Shown piece after piece: positions 47,421 through 55,457 of a stretch of 64,000 nt of DNA. Origin of the DNA: an uncultured Lachnospiraceae bacterium (GTDB lineage Bacteria > Bacillota_A > Clostridia > Lachnospirales > Lachnospiraceae); assembly GCA_947564305.1 (NCBI GenBank), contig CANOBT010000007.1:1-64000 (forward strand). Direction: 5' to 3'. The notes beneath the pieces are model-generated. The model made no database searches. It worked only from the letters and a program-made list of their open reading frames with translations, and was not told where the DNA came from. Every line of letters starts with the position of its first letter. Within the stretch, counting starts at the first letter, position 1. The position numbers were made by a program, and so were the translations under genes.

Positions 47421-50400
47421 TCACATAAAATCAAATAAGCTCATCTGTCTGCCATTTCCTGCATTTTTATTTTGATGTGCTTTTTCCCTGTTGGCCAATT
47501 CAGCGGGAATCTCACCCAAAAACGGGGATTCTTCCCTGGAAGTGGTCAGAATCAATTCCCTTCTCGCCCGGGTCACCCCCACATAGAACAGGCGCCGTTC
47601 CTCTTCCGCATCGGACGCATACTTTTCACTTTCAAAAGGAATCATCCCCTTTTTTGCCCCATAAATCATCACCACCGGAAACTCCAATCCCTTGGAACCG
47701 TGAAGGGTCATCAGCGTGACTGCGCTCGACGTATAATGTCTCTCTCCGCATCGCTTCAAGTCACTCTCTACCCCCAAGTCCAGGGCTTCCAGAAATTCCG
47801 CCATAGTGGGATAAAAAACAGAGGTCCGATAGAGTTTCTGCATCCCCTTCTTCTCTTCCAACTGCAAGTCTTCCATCCACTCTTCCAGAATTTTCTGCGG
47901 CTTTTTCTTTTTCATAAGAGGCAGGTATTTTTCCCTCATGCTTTCGTAAATACAGTCTGTCATATCCCCGGCATCCAAATCCCATAAAAGTTTTAAAGCC
48001 ATCTGTCCTGCCAGGTCATTCGACGAATCTGCAAGGCTTTTAAAGAAGCTGACAGAGCCCCGAACAGCCGGCTCCATGAGAAAATCATCTCTCCCGGCTA
48101 CGACATAAGGAATCCCTTCCTTTTTCAAACACTTCTCTAACAATTCTGCCTGTCGGCGGGTCCGGTACAATACAGCAATCTCTTCAAAACCTCGTACTCT
48201 GTGCTCATTTTCAGCATAGACCTCCTGGGCCTCAAGCATCCCGATTCCACCGGCAATCCGGTTGATTTCTTTTGCTACAAAAATGGCTTCCGCCATCTCA
48301 CTGTCCGCCTCCACGATTCTCACGGCTGCTCCATCTGGCGTATTGGAATGTAATCTCCTCTCTCCGCCCGGATTCTTAGAAATAACCTTTGATGCCAGAC
48401 CTAGTATCTGCGGGGTTGAACGGTAATTTTCCACCAAAGTAATCTGACTGGTTTGTGGGAAGTCTTTTCTAAGCCGTACGAAACATCCGGCATCTGCCCC
48501 TCGAAATCCATAGATGGCCTGGTCCGGGTCTCCTATGACAAACAATTCCTTTCCGCCTTGGTTCCAGGCTTTAATCAACTCATATTGCAGAGGGCTGATG
48601 TCCTGAAATTCATCCACCAGAAGATAGGAAAATTGTCCCGCCCCATCCTCTTTCTGAGACGCCTCTAACTCCTGGGCGGCGTGCAATACCTCTATGAGTA
48701 AATCATCAAAATCCATTGCATTTAAATCTTTCAGATGCTGCTGATATGCTTCAAAGGCTTGCAGTATCCTTTCGTCTGATTCGATGGAATCATACTGCTT
48801 CAAACTCACTTTATAATTGGATAGTTCTGTCAGAAATTGTTTTCTATCTAAATTCAAATCAAATTCCTTGATAATTCTATCTGCAATCTCCTTTGTCTCC
48901 ATATCGCCGACTAAGGTAAATACAATCCCTCTGTCCTTCAAAAGCTTTCGTGCAATGGAATGAAAAGTACCAATCTGCAGTTTCTTAGCCGCTGCGCCCT
49001 TTCCAAGCTGCTCCCTGATTCGCGTTCTCAATTCCCCTGCTGCCTGATTCGTGAATGTAACAGCCGTGATATTGGAGGGTTTCACTCTCCTCGTCTCTAA
49101 AAGGTATAAAATGCGTGAGACTAACGTTTGCGTTTTTCCGGTTCCCGGCCCGGCCGTAACGGCTGTGACACGTTCTATGGAGCATACTGCCTGCTGCTGT
49201 TTTTCATTCAGACTTTCCTTTTTTGCCGCCTCGACATCTGTTTTTTCTAAAAGGTGTGACTTACCTGCCGATTGTAATGCCGCCAGCTCCGTCTTTACAT
49301 TTTTCTGTTCCCTTTTTGTGCTTTCCGAAAATACACTTCCAGGGAACAAGCTGAGCTGTCCATCCAGGGCATCCAATTCACTCTGTGTAAATAAACGAAT
49401 TTCCCCATATTCTCCGTCAAACCCAGGAATCCTTTCTACCTCGCCTTTTCGTAGTTTGCGAATCCCCTCAGAGATCAATATACTGGAAGCACCTCGTATA
49501 TCTTCCAACGGCAGTTCCCGCAAAATGCTAAATTCTGAACCCAGTTTTCCCAGCATATTCAGATATTCCCTCTGTACTTTTGCACTGGCAGCGGAATATC
49601 CCAGGGCCGCTCCAATGACTTCCGGCAGAGGAACCAGGCTTTCATAATACGCTCTCTTTTCTAAGACATCCCCTTCCGCCCTGTCTGCCAGCTGCTCAAT
49701 ACGGTGAGATACACCGATGGTCAGTTTTCGCCCGCATACCGGACAGATTCCATGATATTTTTCCGTTTCTAATGGTGCCAGACAAAGATTGCATTTCCGA
49801 TGTCCGTCATAGTGATATTTTCCCTCTTCCGGGAAAAACTCAATGGTTCCTCTTAAACCAACTCCCGTCTGAATCGCTTCTCTTAGCCCATTATAGGAAA
49901 GCTCGATATCTAAAAGGTTTGCCTCCCGCCCAAGCTTCGCGGGTGAATGGGCATCAGAATTCGAAATCAATTGGAAACCGTCCAGGGCAGAAACTCTCCA
50001 GTTCATCGGCGGGTCAGAAGAAAGCCCGGTCTCCATGGCATGAATATAAGATGACAAGTCTCCATAACATTCTTCCACGGAGTCAAAACCTGAAAACGCA
50101 CCGAACAGCGAGAAATGCGGCGTCCAGATATGCGCAGGAACATAAACCGCCCGGGGGCATAATTCCAGCAGAATCTCCAACAGGTCATGGCAGTCCAAAC
50201 CAAGAATCGGCCGGCCGTCTGAATGAATGTTACCGATTGCCTCTAATTTACGCGATATCACTTCTGCTTCATCAAGACCCGGCAGCAGAATCAGACTGTG
50301 TACTTTGCGCACCCTGTCATATTTTTTATAAATCGAACTGATTTCTCCCGTAATGACAAAACGCGGCTGCATAGTATCTGCAGCCGCAGGGTCTTCGATT

Positions 50401-50609
50401 CGATACTCTTTTTTCAAGGTGTAAAGTCCGTCCTGCGCAGGTTCTAACTTTTCTTTCAGTTCTTCCCTCCATGCCGGATGTGTAAAATCTCCGCTTCCCA
50501 CAATTGTGATTCCTTTGCGTCTCGCCCATAAATCCAGAAATTCCGGCGTGCAGTCCTTACTTGTAGCGCGTGAATATCTGGAGTGAATATGTAAATCTGC
50601 TATATACAT
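47421..50609 (-). CDS. EndoQ-like PHP nuclease fused to UvrD-type helicase
   Basis: 1062 residues. Residues 1-400 match the PHP-fold endonuclease Q family: YIADLHIHSRYS (H7, H9), GSGDFTH (D41), VITGEIS (E89), GLDCHD (139-141), VPAHIWTPHFSLFGA and SNSDAHSP (219, 221), with a zinc site C273/C276/C289/C292. EndoQ nicks 5' of deaminated bases such as uracil and hypoxanthine. Residues about 465-1062 are a superfamily 1A helicase: Walker A GPGTGKT (487), DEFQD (676), GDPDQAIYGFRG (693) and YVGVTRARREL near the C-terminus. A disordered linker (about 425-465) joins them. All catalytic motifs seem intact. AAGGTG lies 5 nt before the ATG. It is divergent from the flavodiiron gene. Confidence 0.88.
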   Translation of the reverse strand: MYIADLHIHSRYSRATSKDCTPEFLDLWARRKGITIVGSGDFTHPAWREELKEKLEPAQDGLYTLKKEYRIEDPAAADTMQPRFVITGEISSIYKKYDRVRKVHSLILLPGLDEAEVISRKLEAIGNIHSDGRPILGLDCHDLLEILLELCPRAVYVPAHIWTPHFSLFGAFSGFDSVEECYGDLSSYIHAMETGLSSDPPMNWRVSALDGFQLISNSDAHSPAKLGREANLLDIELSYNGLREAIQTGVGLRGTIEFFPEEGKYHYDGHRKCNLCLAPLETEKYHGICPVCGRKLTIGVSHRIEQLADRAEGDVLEKRAYYESLVPLPEVIGAALGYSAASAKVQREYLNMLGKLGSEFSILRELPLEDIRGASSILISEGIRKLRKGEVERIPGFDGEYGEIRLFTQSELDALDGQLSLFPGSVFSESTKREQKNVKTELAALQSAGKSHLLEKTDVEAAKKESLNEKQQQAVCSIERVTAVTAGPGTGKTQTLVSRILYLLETRRVKPSNITAVTFTNQAAGELRTRIREQLGKGAAAKKLQIGTFHSIARKLLKDRGIVFTLVGDMETKEIADRIIKEFDLNLDRKQFLTELSNYKVSLKQYDSIESDERILQAFEAYQQHLKDLNAMDFDDLLIEVLHAAQELEASQKEDGAGQFSYLLVDEFQDISPLQYELIKAWNQGGKELFVIGDPDQAIYGFRGADAGCFVRLRKDFPQTSQITLVENYRSTPQILGLASKVISKNPGGERRLHSNTPDGAAVRIVEADSEMAEAIFVAKEINRIAGGIGMLEAQEVYAENEHRVRGFEEIAVLYRTRRQAELLEKCLKKEGIPYVVAGRDDFLMEPAVRGSVSFFKSLADSSNDLAGQMALKLLWDLDAGDMTDCIYESMREKYLPLMKKKKPQKILEEWMEDLQLEEKKGMQKLYRTSVFYPTMAEFLEALDLGVESDLKRCGERHYTSSAVTLMTLHGSKGLEFPVVMIYGAKKGMIPFESEKYASDAEEERRLFYVGVTRARRELILTTSREESPFLGEIPAELANREKAHQNKNAGNGRQMSLFDFM

Positions 50610-50750
50610 CGAAGCACCTTCTTCTATCTGTAAAATGTTATCTTTGCTATACCGTGTGACTATAAATTGTATTTCTTCACAACTTTTTGTATCCTGCCAT
50701 AAATGGCAATTTTAGTTTAGCATATTTTCCTATACTTGACTATATTTTAT

Positions 50751-50778
50751 TGCTTTCTTGTTAAAAAGTGGTATAATG
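50751..50778 (+). promoter_or_regulatory. Promoter of the flavodiiron protein gene
   Basis: TTGCTT (50751-50756) and TATAAT (50773-50778) with a 16-bp spacer and a TG one base before the -10, 56 bp before the start codon. Confidence 0.7.
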
Positions 50779-50833
50779 TCAAGGATACTTAATTCGTCAG
50801 GAAAAATTTTTAAAACAAAGGAGTGGATTGCAA

Positions 50834-52624
50834 ATGGATATTACGAACGATATCAAATATGTAGGCGTCAACGACCACCAGGTTGACCTTTTTGAAGGAC
50901 AGTATGTTGTGCCAAACGGCATGTCTTACAATTCCTATGTGGTCATGGATGAAAAAATAGCTGTATTTGACACTGTAGATGCCCGTTTTACCCATGAATG
51001 GCTGGACAATATTGAATCTGTCCTGGGTTCCCGTAAGCCTGATTATCTCATTATACAGCATATGGAGCCAGACCATTCTGCCAATATTGCCAACTTCATG
51101 CAAGTATATAAAGATACCAAGATTGTTTCCTCTGTCAAAGCATTTGCCATGATGAAGCAATTCTTTGGTACAGATTTTGAGGACAGACAGGTTGTTGTAA
51201 AAGAGGGAGACACCCTTTCTCTCGGAAAACATGAACTCGCTTTTGTCGCTGCACCGATGGTACACTGGCCGGAAGTCATTGTGACTTATGATAGCTGTGA
51301 CAAGGTTCTGTTCTCCGCAGATGGATTCGGAAAGTTTGGCGCTCTTGACGTGGAAGAAGACTGGGCATGTGAAGCACGCCGTTACTATATTGGAATCGTT
51401 GGGAAATATGGTACACAGGTTCAGAATCTTCTCAAAAAAGCATCCGGGCTGGATATCCAGACCATCTGCCCGCTGCATGGACCTGTCCTGAAGGAAAATC
51501 TTGGATACTATCTGGGACTTTATAATACATGGTCCTCCTATTCCGTAGAGACAGAAGGTATCTTGATTGCTTATACTTCTGTTTATGGAAATACAAAGAA
51601 AGCCGTAGAAACCTTGGCTGCAAAATTGAAAGCAAAGGGCTGCCCGAAGGTTGTCGTTGCTGACCTGGCGCGCGATGACATGGCTGAGGCCGTAGAAGAC
51701 GCATTCCGCTATGGTAAGCTGGTTCTTGCTACCACTACTTATAATGCCGATATTTTCCCGTTTATGCGTGAATTTATCAATCATCTGACAGAACGCAATT
51801 ATCAGAATCGGATTGTTGGTTTGATTGAAAATGGTTCCTGGGCACCTATGGCTGCAAAGACTATGAAGAAAATGCTGGAAGGCTGCAAAAAGCTGACCTT
51901 TACTGACACTACTGTCCAGATTAAGTCTGCCTTAAATGAAGACAGCAGCGCACAGCTTGAGGCACTCGCTGAGGAACTCTGCCGTGACTATCTGGCTCAG
52001 CAGGATGAGACCGCAGACAAAAATGATATGACTGCATTGTTTAAAATCGGCTACGGTTTGTATGTCGTAACCTCCAATGACGGAAAGAAAGATAACGGAT
52101 TAATCGTCAACACAGTCTCCCAGGTTACCAATACTCCTAACCGTATTGCTGTTACAATTAATAAAGACAATTATTCCCATCATGTAATCAAGCAGACAGG
52201 AATCATGAATCTGAACTGTCTGTCCACCGATGCACCATTTAGTGTGTTTGAAAACTTTGGTTTCCAGAGCGGAAGAACGGCAGATAAATTTGCCAATTTC
52301 CAGCCGCTGCGCTCTGATAATGGACTGGCCTTCCTGCCAAGATACATCAATTCCTTCATGTCATTGAAGGTAGAGCAGTATGTAGACCTTGACACACACG
52401 GCATGTTCATCTGTACCATCACAGAGGCACGTGTCATCTCCGATGTGGAAACCATGACTTACACCTACTATCAGAATTACGTAAAGCCAAAGCCACAGAC
52501 AGAAGGCAAGAAGGGCTTCGTTTGCGTTGTGTGCGGTTACATCTATGAAGGGGATGAACTGCCCGAAGACTTCGTATGCCCGCTCTGCAAACATGGGGCT
52601 GCGGATTTTGAACCCATAGAATAA
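50834..52624 (+). CDS. Flavodiiron protein with flavin-reductase and rubredoxin domains
   Basis: 596 residues in four parts: a metallo-beta-lactamase-like diiron domain (1-240) with ligands HMEPDH, HWPE, D163 and HG near 215; a flavodoxin domain (about 243-390, FMN loop TSVYGNTKKA); a flavin reductase-like FMN domain (about 400-535); and a C-terminal rubredoxin with CVVCGYIYEGDELPEDF and CPLC. Such enzymes reduce O2 to water and/or NO to N2O. The built-in flavin reductase and rubredoxin suggest a self-contained electron route from NAD(P)H. Start at ATG 50834, 8 nt from AAGGAGTG. The terminator is at 52683. Confidence 0.93.
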   Translation: MDITNDIKYVGVNDHQVDLFEGQYVVPNGMSYNSYVVMDEKIAVFDTVDARFTHEWLDNIESVLGSRKPDYLIIQHMEPDHSANIANFMQVYKDTKIVSSVKAFAMMKQFFGTDFEDRQVVVKEGDTLSLGKHELAFVAAPMVHWPEVIVTYDSCDKVLFSADGFGKFGALDVEEDWACEARRYYIGIVGKYGTQVQNLLKKASGLDIQTICPLHGPVLKENLGYYLGLYNTWSSYSVETEGILIAYTSVYGNTKKAVETLAAKLKAKGCPKVVVADLARDDMAEAVEDAFRYGKLVLATTTYNADIFPFMREFINHLTERNYQNRIVGLIENGSWAPMAAKTMKKMLEGCKKLTFTDTTVQIKSALNEDSSAQLEALAEELCRDYLAQQDETADKNDMTALFKIGYGLYVVTSNDGKKDNGLIVNTVSQVTNTPNRIAVTINKDNYSHHVIKQTGIMNLNCLSTDAPFSVFENFGFQSGRTADKFANFQPLRSDNGLAFLPRYINSFMSLKVEQYVDLDTHGMFICTITEARVISDVETMTYTYYQNYVKPKPQTEGKKGFVCVVCGYIYEGDELPEDFVCPLCKHGAADFEPIE

Positions 52625-52644
52625 TGTGATTTTATGCAGAAAAT

Positions 52645-52678
52645 CTGTCACTGACAGCGCTTCTGTATACTATAGCAT
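52645..52678 (+). repeat. 35-nt palindromic element, copy B
   Basis: CTGTCACTGACAG (a perfect CTGTCA/TGACAG palindrome around one base) followed by CTTCTGTATACTATAGCAT. It matches 29979-30013 at 29 of 35 positions. Here it lies between the flavodiiron gene stop and its terminator. Confidence 0.75.
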
Positions 52679-52682
52679 ATAG

Positions 52683-52730
52683 AAAAAGGGCAGGTACTTT
52701 ACAATTTTTGTAAGTTCCTGCTCTTTTTTT
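52683..52730 (+). terminator. Terminator of the flavodiiron protein gene
   Basis: An extended hairpin of nearly 20 bp with small bulges (52683-52704 with 52708-52727), a 3-nt loop and a T-rich 3' end. Confidence 0.85.
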
Positions 52731-52768
52731 GTCTCAAATTGACTTTATAGTGGAGGAAATGTTGCGAT

Positions 52769-54124
52769 ATGTCTATGAAAAGCAAAAACCTGCCTGCGAA
52801 TCAGATTACAGAAGGAATCATCTGGAAGCAGCTTTTGATTTTTTTCTTTCCCATTGTATTTGGTACTTTCTTTCAACAATTATATAATACCATTGATACG
52901 ATCATTGTAGGTCATTTTCTCGGCAAGAGTGCACTCGCCAGCGTGGGAGGCTCCTCCACACAGATTGTCAATCTGGTGGTTGGTTTTTTCACAGGGCTTT
53001 CCTCTGGTGCATCCGTAATCATCGCTCAGTTTTATGGAGCTCAAAACGAGCGTGCCGTACAGGAAAGCCTGCATACATCCTATGCCTTTTCCATCATCGG
53101 GAGCATTGTTATTTCCATCCCTGGTATTTTGCTGGCGCCTCATCTGCTGCGCTGGATGAACACGCCGTCTGAGCTGATACAGGACTCGACCTTATATCTG
53201 AGAATTTATTTTGCCGGAATCCTGTTTGTGTTTATTTTTAATATCGGCTCCAGTATCCTGCGTGCCATCGGGGATTCTAAACATCCGCTTTATTACCTGA
53301 TGATCTGCTGCCTGCTGAATATTATTCTGGACATCGTATGTGTCGTACAATTTCAGATGGGAGTAGCCGGCGCTGCTGTTGCTACATTTTTTTCACAGGC
53401 CATCAGTGCGCTCCTGGTCACACAGAAGCTTATGAAATCCGATGGAATCCTGAAATTGTCTCTTAGAAAACTGCGCTTTCATGCAAATGTATTGAAATCC
53501 CTGCTCCGCATCGGAATGCCTGCAGGATTTCAATCAATCATGTATAGCCTTTCCAACGTTTTCATCCAGACAGCGCTGAACAATTTTGGTACGGACACCG
53601 TGGCTGCATGGTCCGTGTATGGAAAGCTGGATGCGGTATTCTGGATGATCAGCGGTGCAATTGGTATCTCTATCACTACATTTGTAGGCCAAAACTTCGG
53701 CGCACGCAAATATGACCGTGTCAAAAAAAGCGTGAAAGTATGCCTTGGCATTGACGCCGTGATATGCGTGGTGATGGTCCTGTTCCTGTTGTCCATGCGT
53801 ATACCGCTTTTCAAAATTTTTACAAATGATGCTGATGTCATTCGAATCGGCTGCCAAATGATGTCCATTATCACCCCATGCTACATGTTTTTCATCTTTA
53901 TTGAAGTATTGTCCGGGGCGCTGCGGGGAATCGGCGATGTATTGATTCCTACGCTGATTACATTAGGCGGAGTCTGTATTTTCCGTATCCTCTGGCTGCT
54001 TGGAGCACTCCGGCTCCACCCCACAATCAGCGCGATCATCCTCAGCTACCCGGTTACCTGGTTTACAACAGGGATACTGTTTATTGTCTATTATCTGTAT
54101 CGTAAAAAGAAGGTTTTGGTATAG
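52769..54124 (+). CDS. MATE-family efflux transporter
   Basis: 451 residues with twelve hydrophobic helices in two bundles. The opening FFPIVFGTFFQQLYNTIDTIIVG (shown partly) and the matching GMPAGFQSIMYSLSN in the second half are MATE hallmarks. They export organic cations or drugs using H+ or Na+ gradients; the substrate is unknown. GGAGG lies 12 nt before ATG 52769 (a second ATG follows two codons later). It lies 145 bp after the flavodiiron gene, beyond a terminator, so it has its own unit. Confidence 0.9.
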   Translation: MSMKSKNLPANQITEGIIWKQLLIFFFPIVFGTFFQQLYNTIDTIIVGHFLGKSALASVGGSSTQIVNLVVGFFTGLSSGASVIIAQFYGAQNERAVQESLHTSYAFSIIGSIVISIPGILLAPHLLRWMNTPSELIQDSTLYLRIYFAGILFVFIFNIGSSILRAIGDSKHPLYYLMICCLLNIILDIVCVVQFQMGVAGAAVATFFSQAISALLVTQKLMKSDGILKLSLRKLRFHANVLKSLLRIGMPAGFQSIMYSLSNVFIQTALNNFGTDTVAAWSVYGKLDAVFWMISGAIGISITTFVGQNFGARKYDRVKKSVKVCLGIDAVICVVMVLFLLSMRIPLFKIFTNDADVIRIGCQMMSIITPCYMFFIFIEVLSGALRGIGDVLIPTLITLGGVCIFRILWLLGALRLHPTISAIILSYPVTWFTTGILFIVYYLYRKKKVLV

Positions 54125-54136
54125 TACTTGCAAAAA

Positions 54137-54232
54137 AAGGCTGTCGCAGTAAACGAGAATCATACAACATATAGCTGTTTTTCAGATAACCGTTGACTAT
54201 ATATTTTATGGTTCAAACTTCATGCGACAGCC
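54137..54232. terminator. Long bidirectional hairpin between MATE and ribU genes
   Basis: GGCTGTCGCA (54137-54146) pairs with TGCGACAGCC (54223-54232). Inside, GAATCATA-type and TATATAG segments can also pair, making a structure of about 100 nt with an A-run before and TCATTTTTT after. It ends both convergent genes. Its length is unusual for a terminator. Confidence 0.75.
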
Positions 54233-54239
54233 TCATTTT

Positions 54240-54866
54240 TTAGTTCATTTTAAAAATAGGGCGAATCTTTTTATAAATGATGAAAACAATCAAAGATACC
54301 AGTGTACCTTTCAGCAGATTGAACGGCGCTACCGCAAATACTACAAACGTAGTCAGGCTGGTAATGTGAGGATTCACAGCAGTTCCCATCTCCACCAGTG
54401 CATCAATCGGCATACCGAATGCTGCTCCATAAGCCGGAAGAAGGATATACGCATTGATAAGGCAGCCCAAAACAGTCATAATCACAGTCCCTGCTATCAT
54501 ACCAATCAAAGCGCCTTTTCTCGTATGGTTTTTCTTGTAAATAAATCCTGCCGGCACACACAGCGCGCATCCAATCGCGAAGTTTGCCGCCTCTCCGACT
54601 CCTGCCGTGATAGTTCCATTAATCAACAGATTCAGCAATATTTTGACAAATTCAATGACAGCCCCCGCCATCGGTCCCATAACAAAGCATCCGATCATGA
54701 CCGGAACCTCGCTGAAATCAATTTCATAAAAGGAAGGTGCAAAGGGAAGCGGCACCTCAAACAGCATTAATACAATTGCGATTGCCGACAACATACCTAT
54801 CTGCACGATCTTGCGGATATTTACCCTTGATTCTCTTCTTACTGCTGCATTTGTCTGTGTACTCAT
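54240..54866 (-). CDS. ribU: ECF transporter S component, probable riboflavin uptake (RibU)
   Basis: 208 residues with about six hydrophobic helices. VPLPFAPSFYEIDFSEVPVM followed by GPMAGAVIEFVKILLNLL is the RibU pattern. It is the substrate-binding membrane subunit that works with shared EcfA/EcfT, which are not in this window. An FMN riboswitch in its leader strongly supports riboflavin as substrate. ATG 54866 lies 9 nt from AAAGGAG; ten residues upstream in frame are rejected. The cysteines within the helices are not conserved features that I recognise. Confidence 0.9.
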   Translation of the reverse strand: MSTQTNAAVRRESRVNIRKIVQIGMLSAIAIVLMLFEVPLPFAPSFYEIDFSEVPVMIGCFVMGPMAGAVIEFVKILLNLLINGTITAGVGEAANFAIGCALCVPAGFIYKKNHTRKGALIGMIAGTVIMTVLGCLINAYILLPAYGAAFGMPIDALVEMGTAVNPHITSLTTFVVFAVAPFNLLKGTLVSLIVFIIYKKIRPIFKMN

Positions 54867-54955
54867 GTTACTTCTCTCCTTTAAAATGATAATCATATTT
54901 TGAAAAGAAAGAAAATCTTCATGGAAATCCTGTCACCCTCTGCAATGGAAATTAG

Positions 54956-54981
54956 AAAAACCCCGGAATATACTTCCAGGG
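54956..54981 (-). terminator. FMN riboswitch expression-platform terminator
   Basis: On the minus strand CCCTGGAA (54981-54974) pairs with TTCCGGGG (54968-54961) and is followed by five T residues. It lies between the riboswitch and ribU, so FMN binding probably causes termination. Confidence 0.85.
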
Positions 54982-55013
54982 TCTTAATGTCTATCCACGC
55001 AACTATGGCATAA

Positions 55014-55144
55014 ATTTCTTCTCTCATCCAGACTATAACTGTCGGTACTGGAATTCTCTTCTGAAAAGAGTCACCAGTTCAGCCGCCTAAGCGGGTCGCG
55101 GACTATACCGCCGGTAGGGATTTGCACCCGGCCCCGAAGAATTC
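55014..55144 (-). ncRNA. FMN riboswitch (RFN element)
   Basis: The minus strand shows the conserved blocks in order: TTCGGGGCCGGGTG, AATCCCTACCGGCGGTA, GCGACCCGC and a closing AGTCTGGATGAGAGAAG. These are the RFN-element signature. It turns off riboflavin uptake when FMN is plentiful. Ends are approximate. Confidence 0.95.
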
Positions 55145-55337
55145 ATTCTTTTTACAGGAATTATTATAACTCGTTATAAGTGCGATTTCAAGACATATTT
55201 TAGGGATTGCACCAATTTTTTTCGCTTTTATATATGCAAAAATACCAATTCCTAAAGCTCTTTTCTATATGAAATATACCTCTCTGTCGTAAAATAGTTA
55301 TTTTTTTAACTATTTCCAAAAATTTTGAGGAATTTTA

Positions 55338-55365
55338 TTGATTTTATCGCTTTATCATGTATAAT
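55338..55365 (+). promoter_or_regulatory. Promoter of pckA
   Basis: TTGATT (55338-55343) and TATAAT (55360-55365) with a 16-bp spacer, leaving a leader of about 85 nt. Confidence 0.65.
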
Positions 55366-55457
55366 ATGATATTGAAAGAGTGTCCGTTTTGTAGGAAAGA
55401 ACTCCTAAATTCCTACATCTGCAGGCAAATATTTGAAGAAGAGAGGTTAAAATTAAA

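Larger units (their letters stand above)
54867..55457. other. Intergenic region between ribU and pckA
   Basis: 591 bp between divergent genes. It contains, from left to right, the ribU ribosome site, an intrinsic terminator (54956-54981) and the FMN riboswitch (55014-55144), all read on the minus strand. The rest, 55145-55457, is A/T-rich and carries the pckA promoter (55338-55365) and leader. No further gene was seen. Confidence 0.8.

Noticed and set aside
50810..51784. 324-residue open frame antisense to the flavodiiron gene
   Set aside because: It overlaps the conserved diiron and flavodoxin coding region and carries no family motif.
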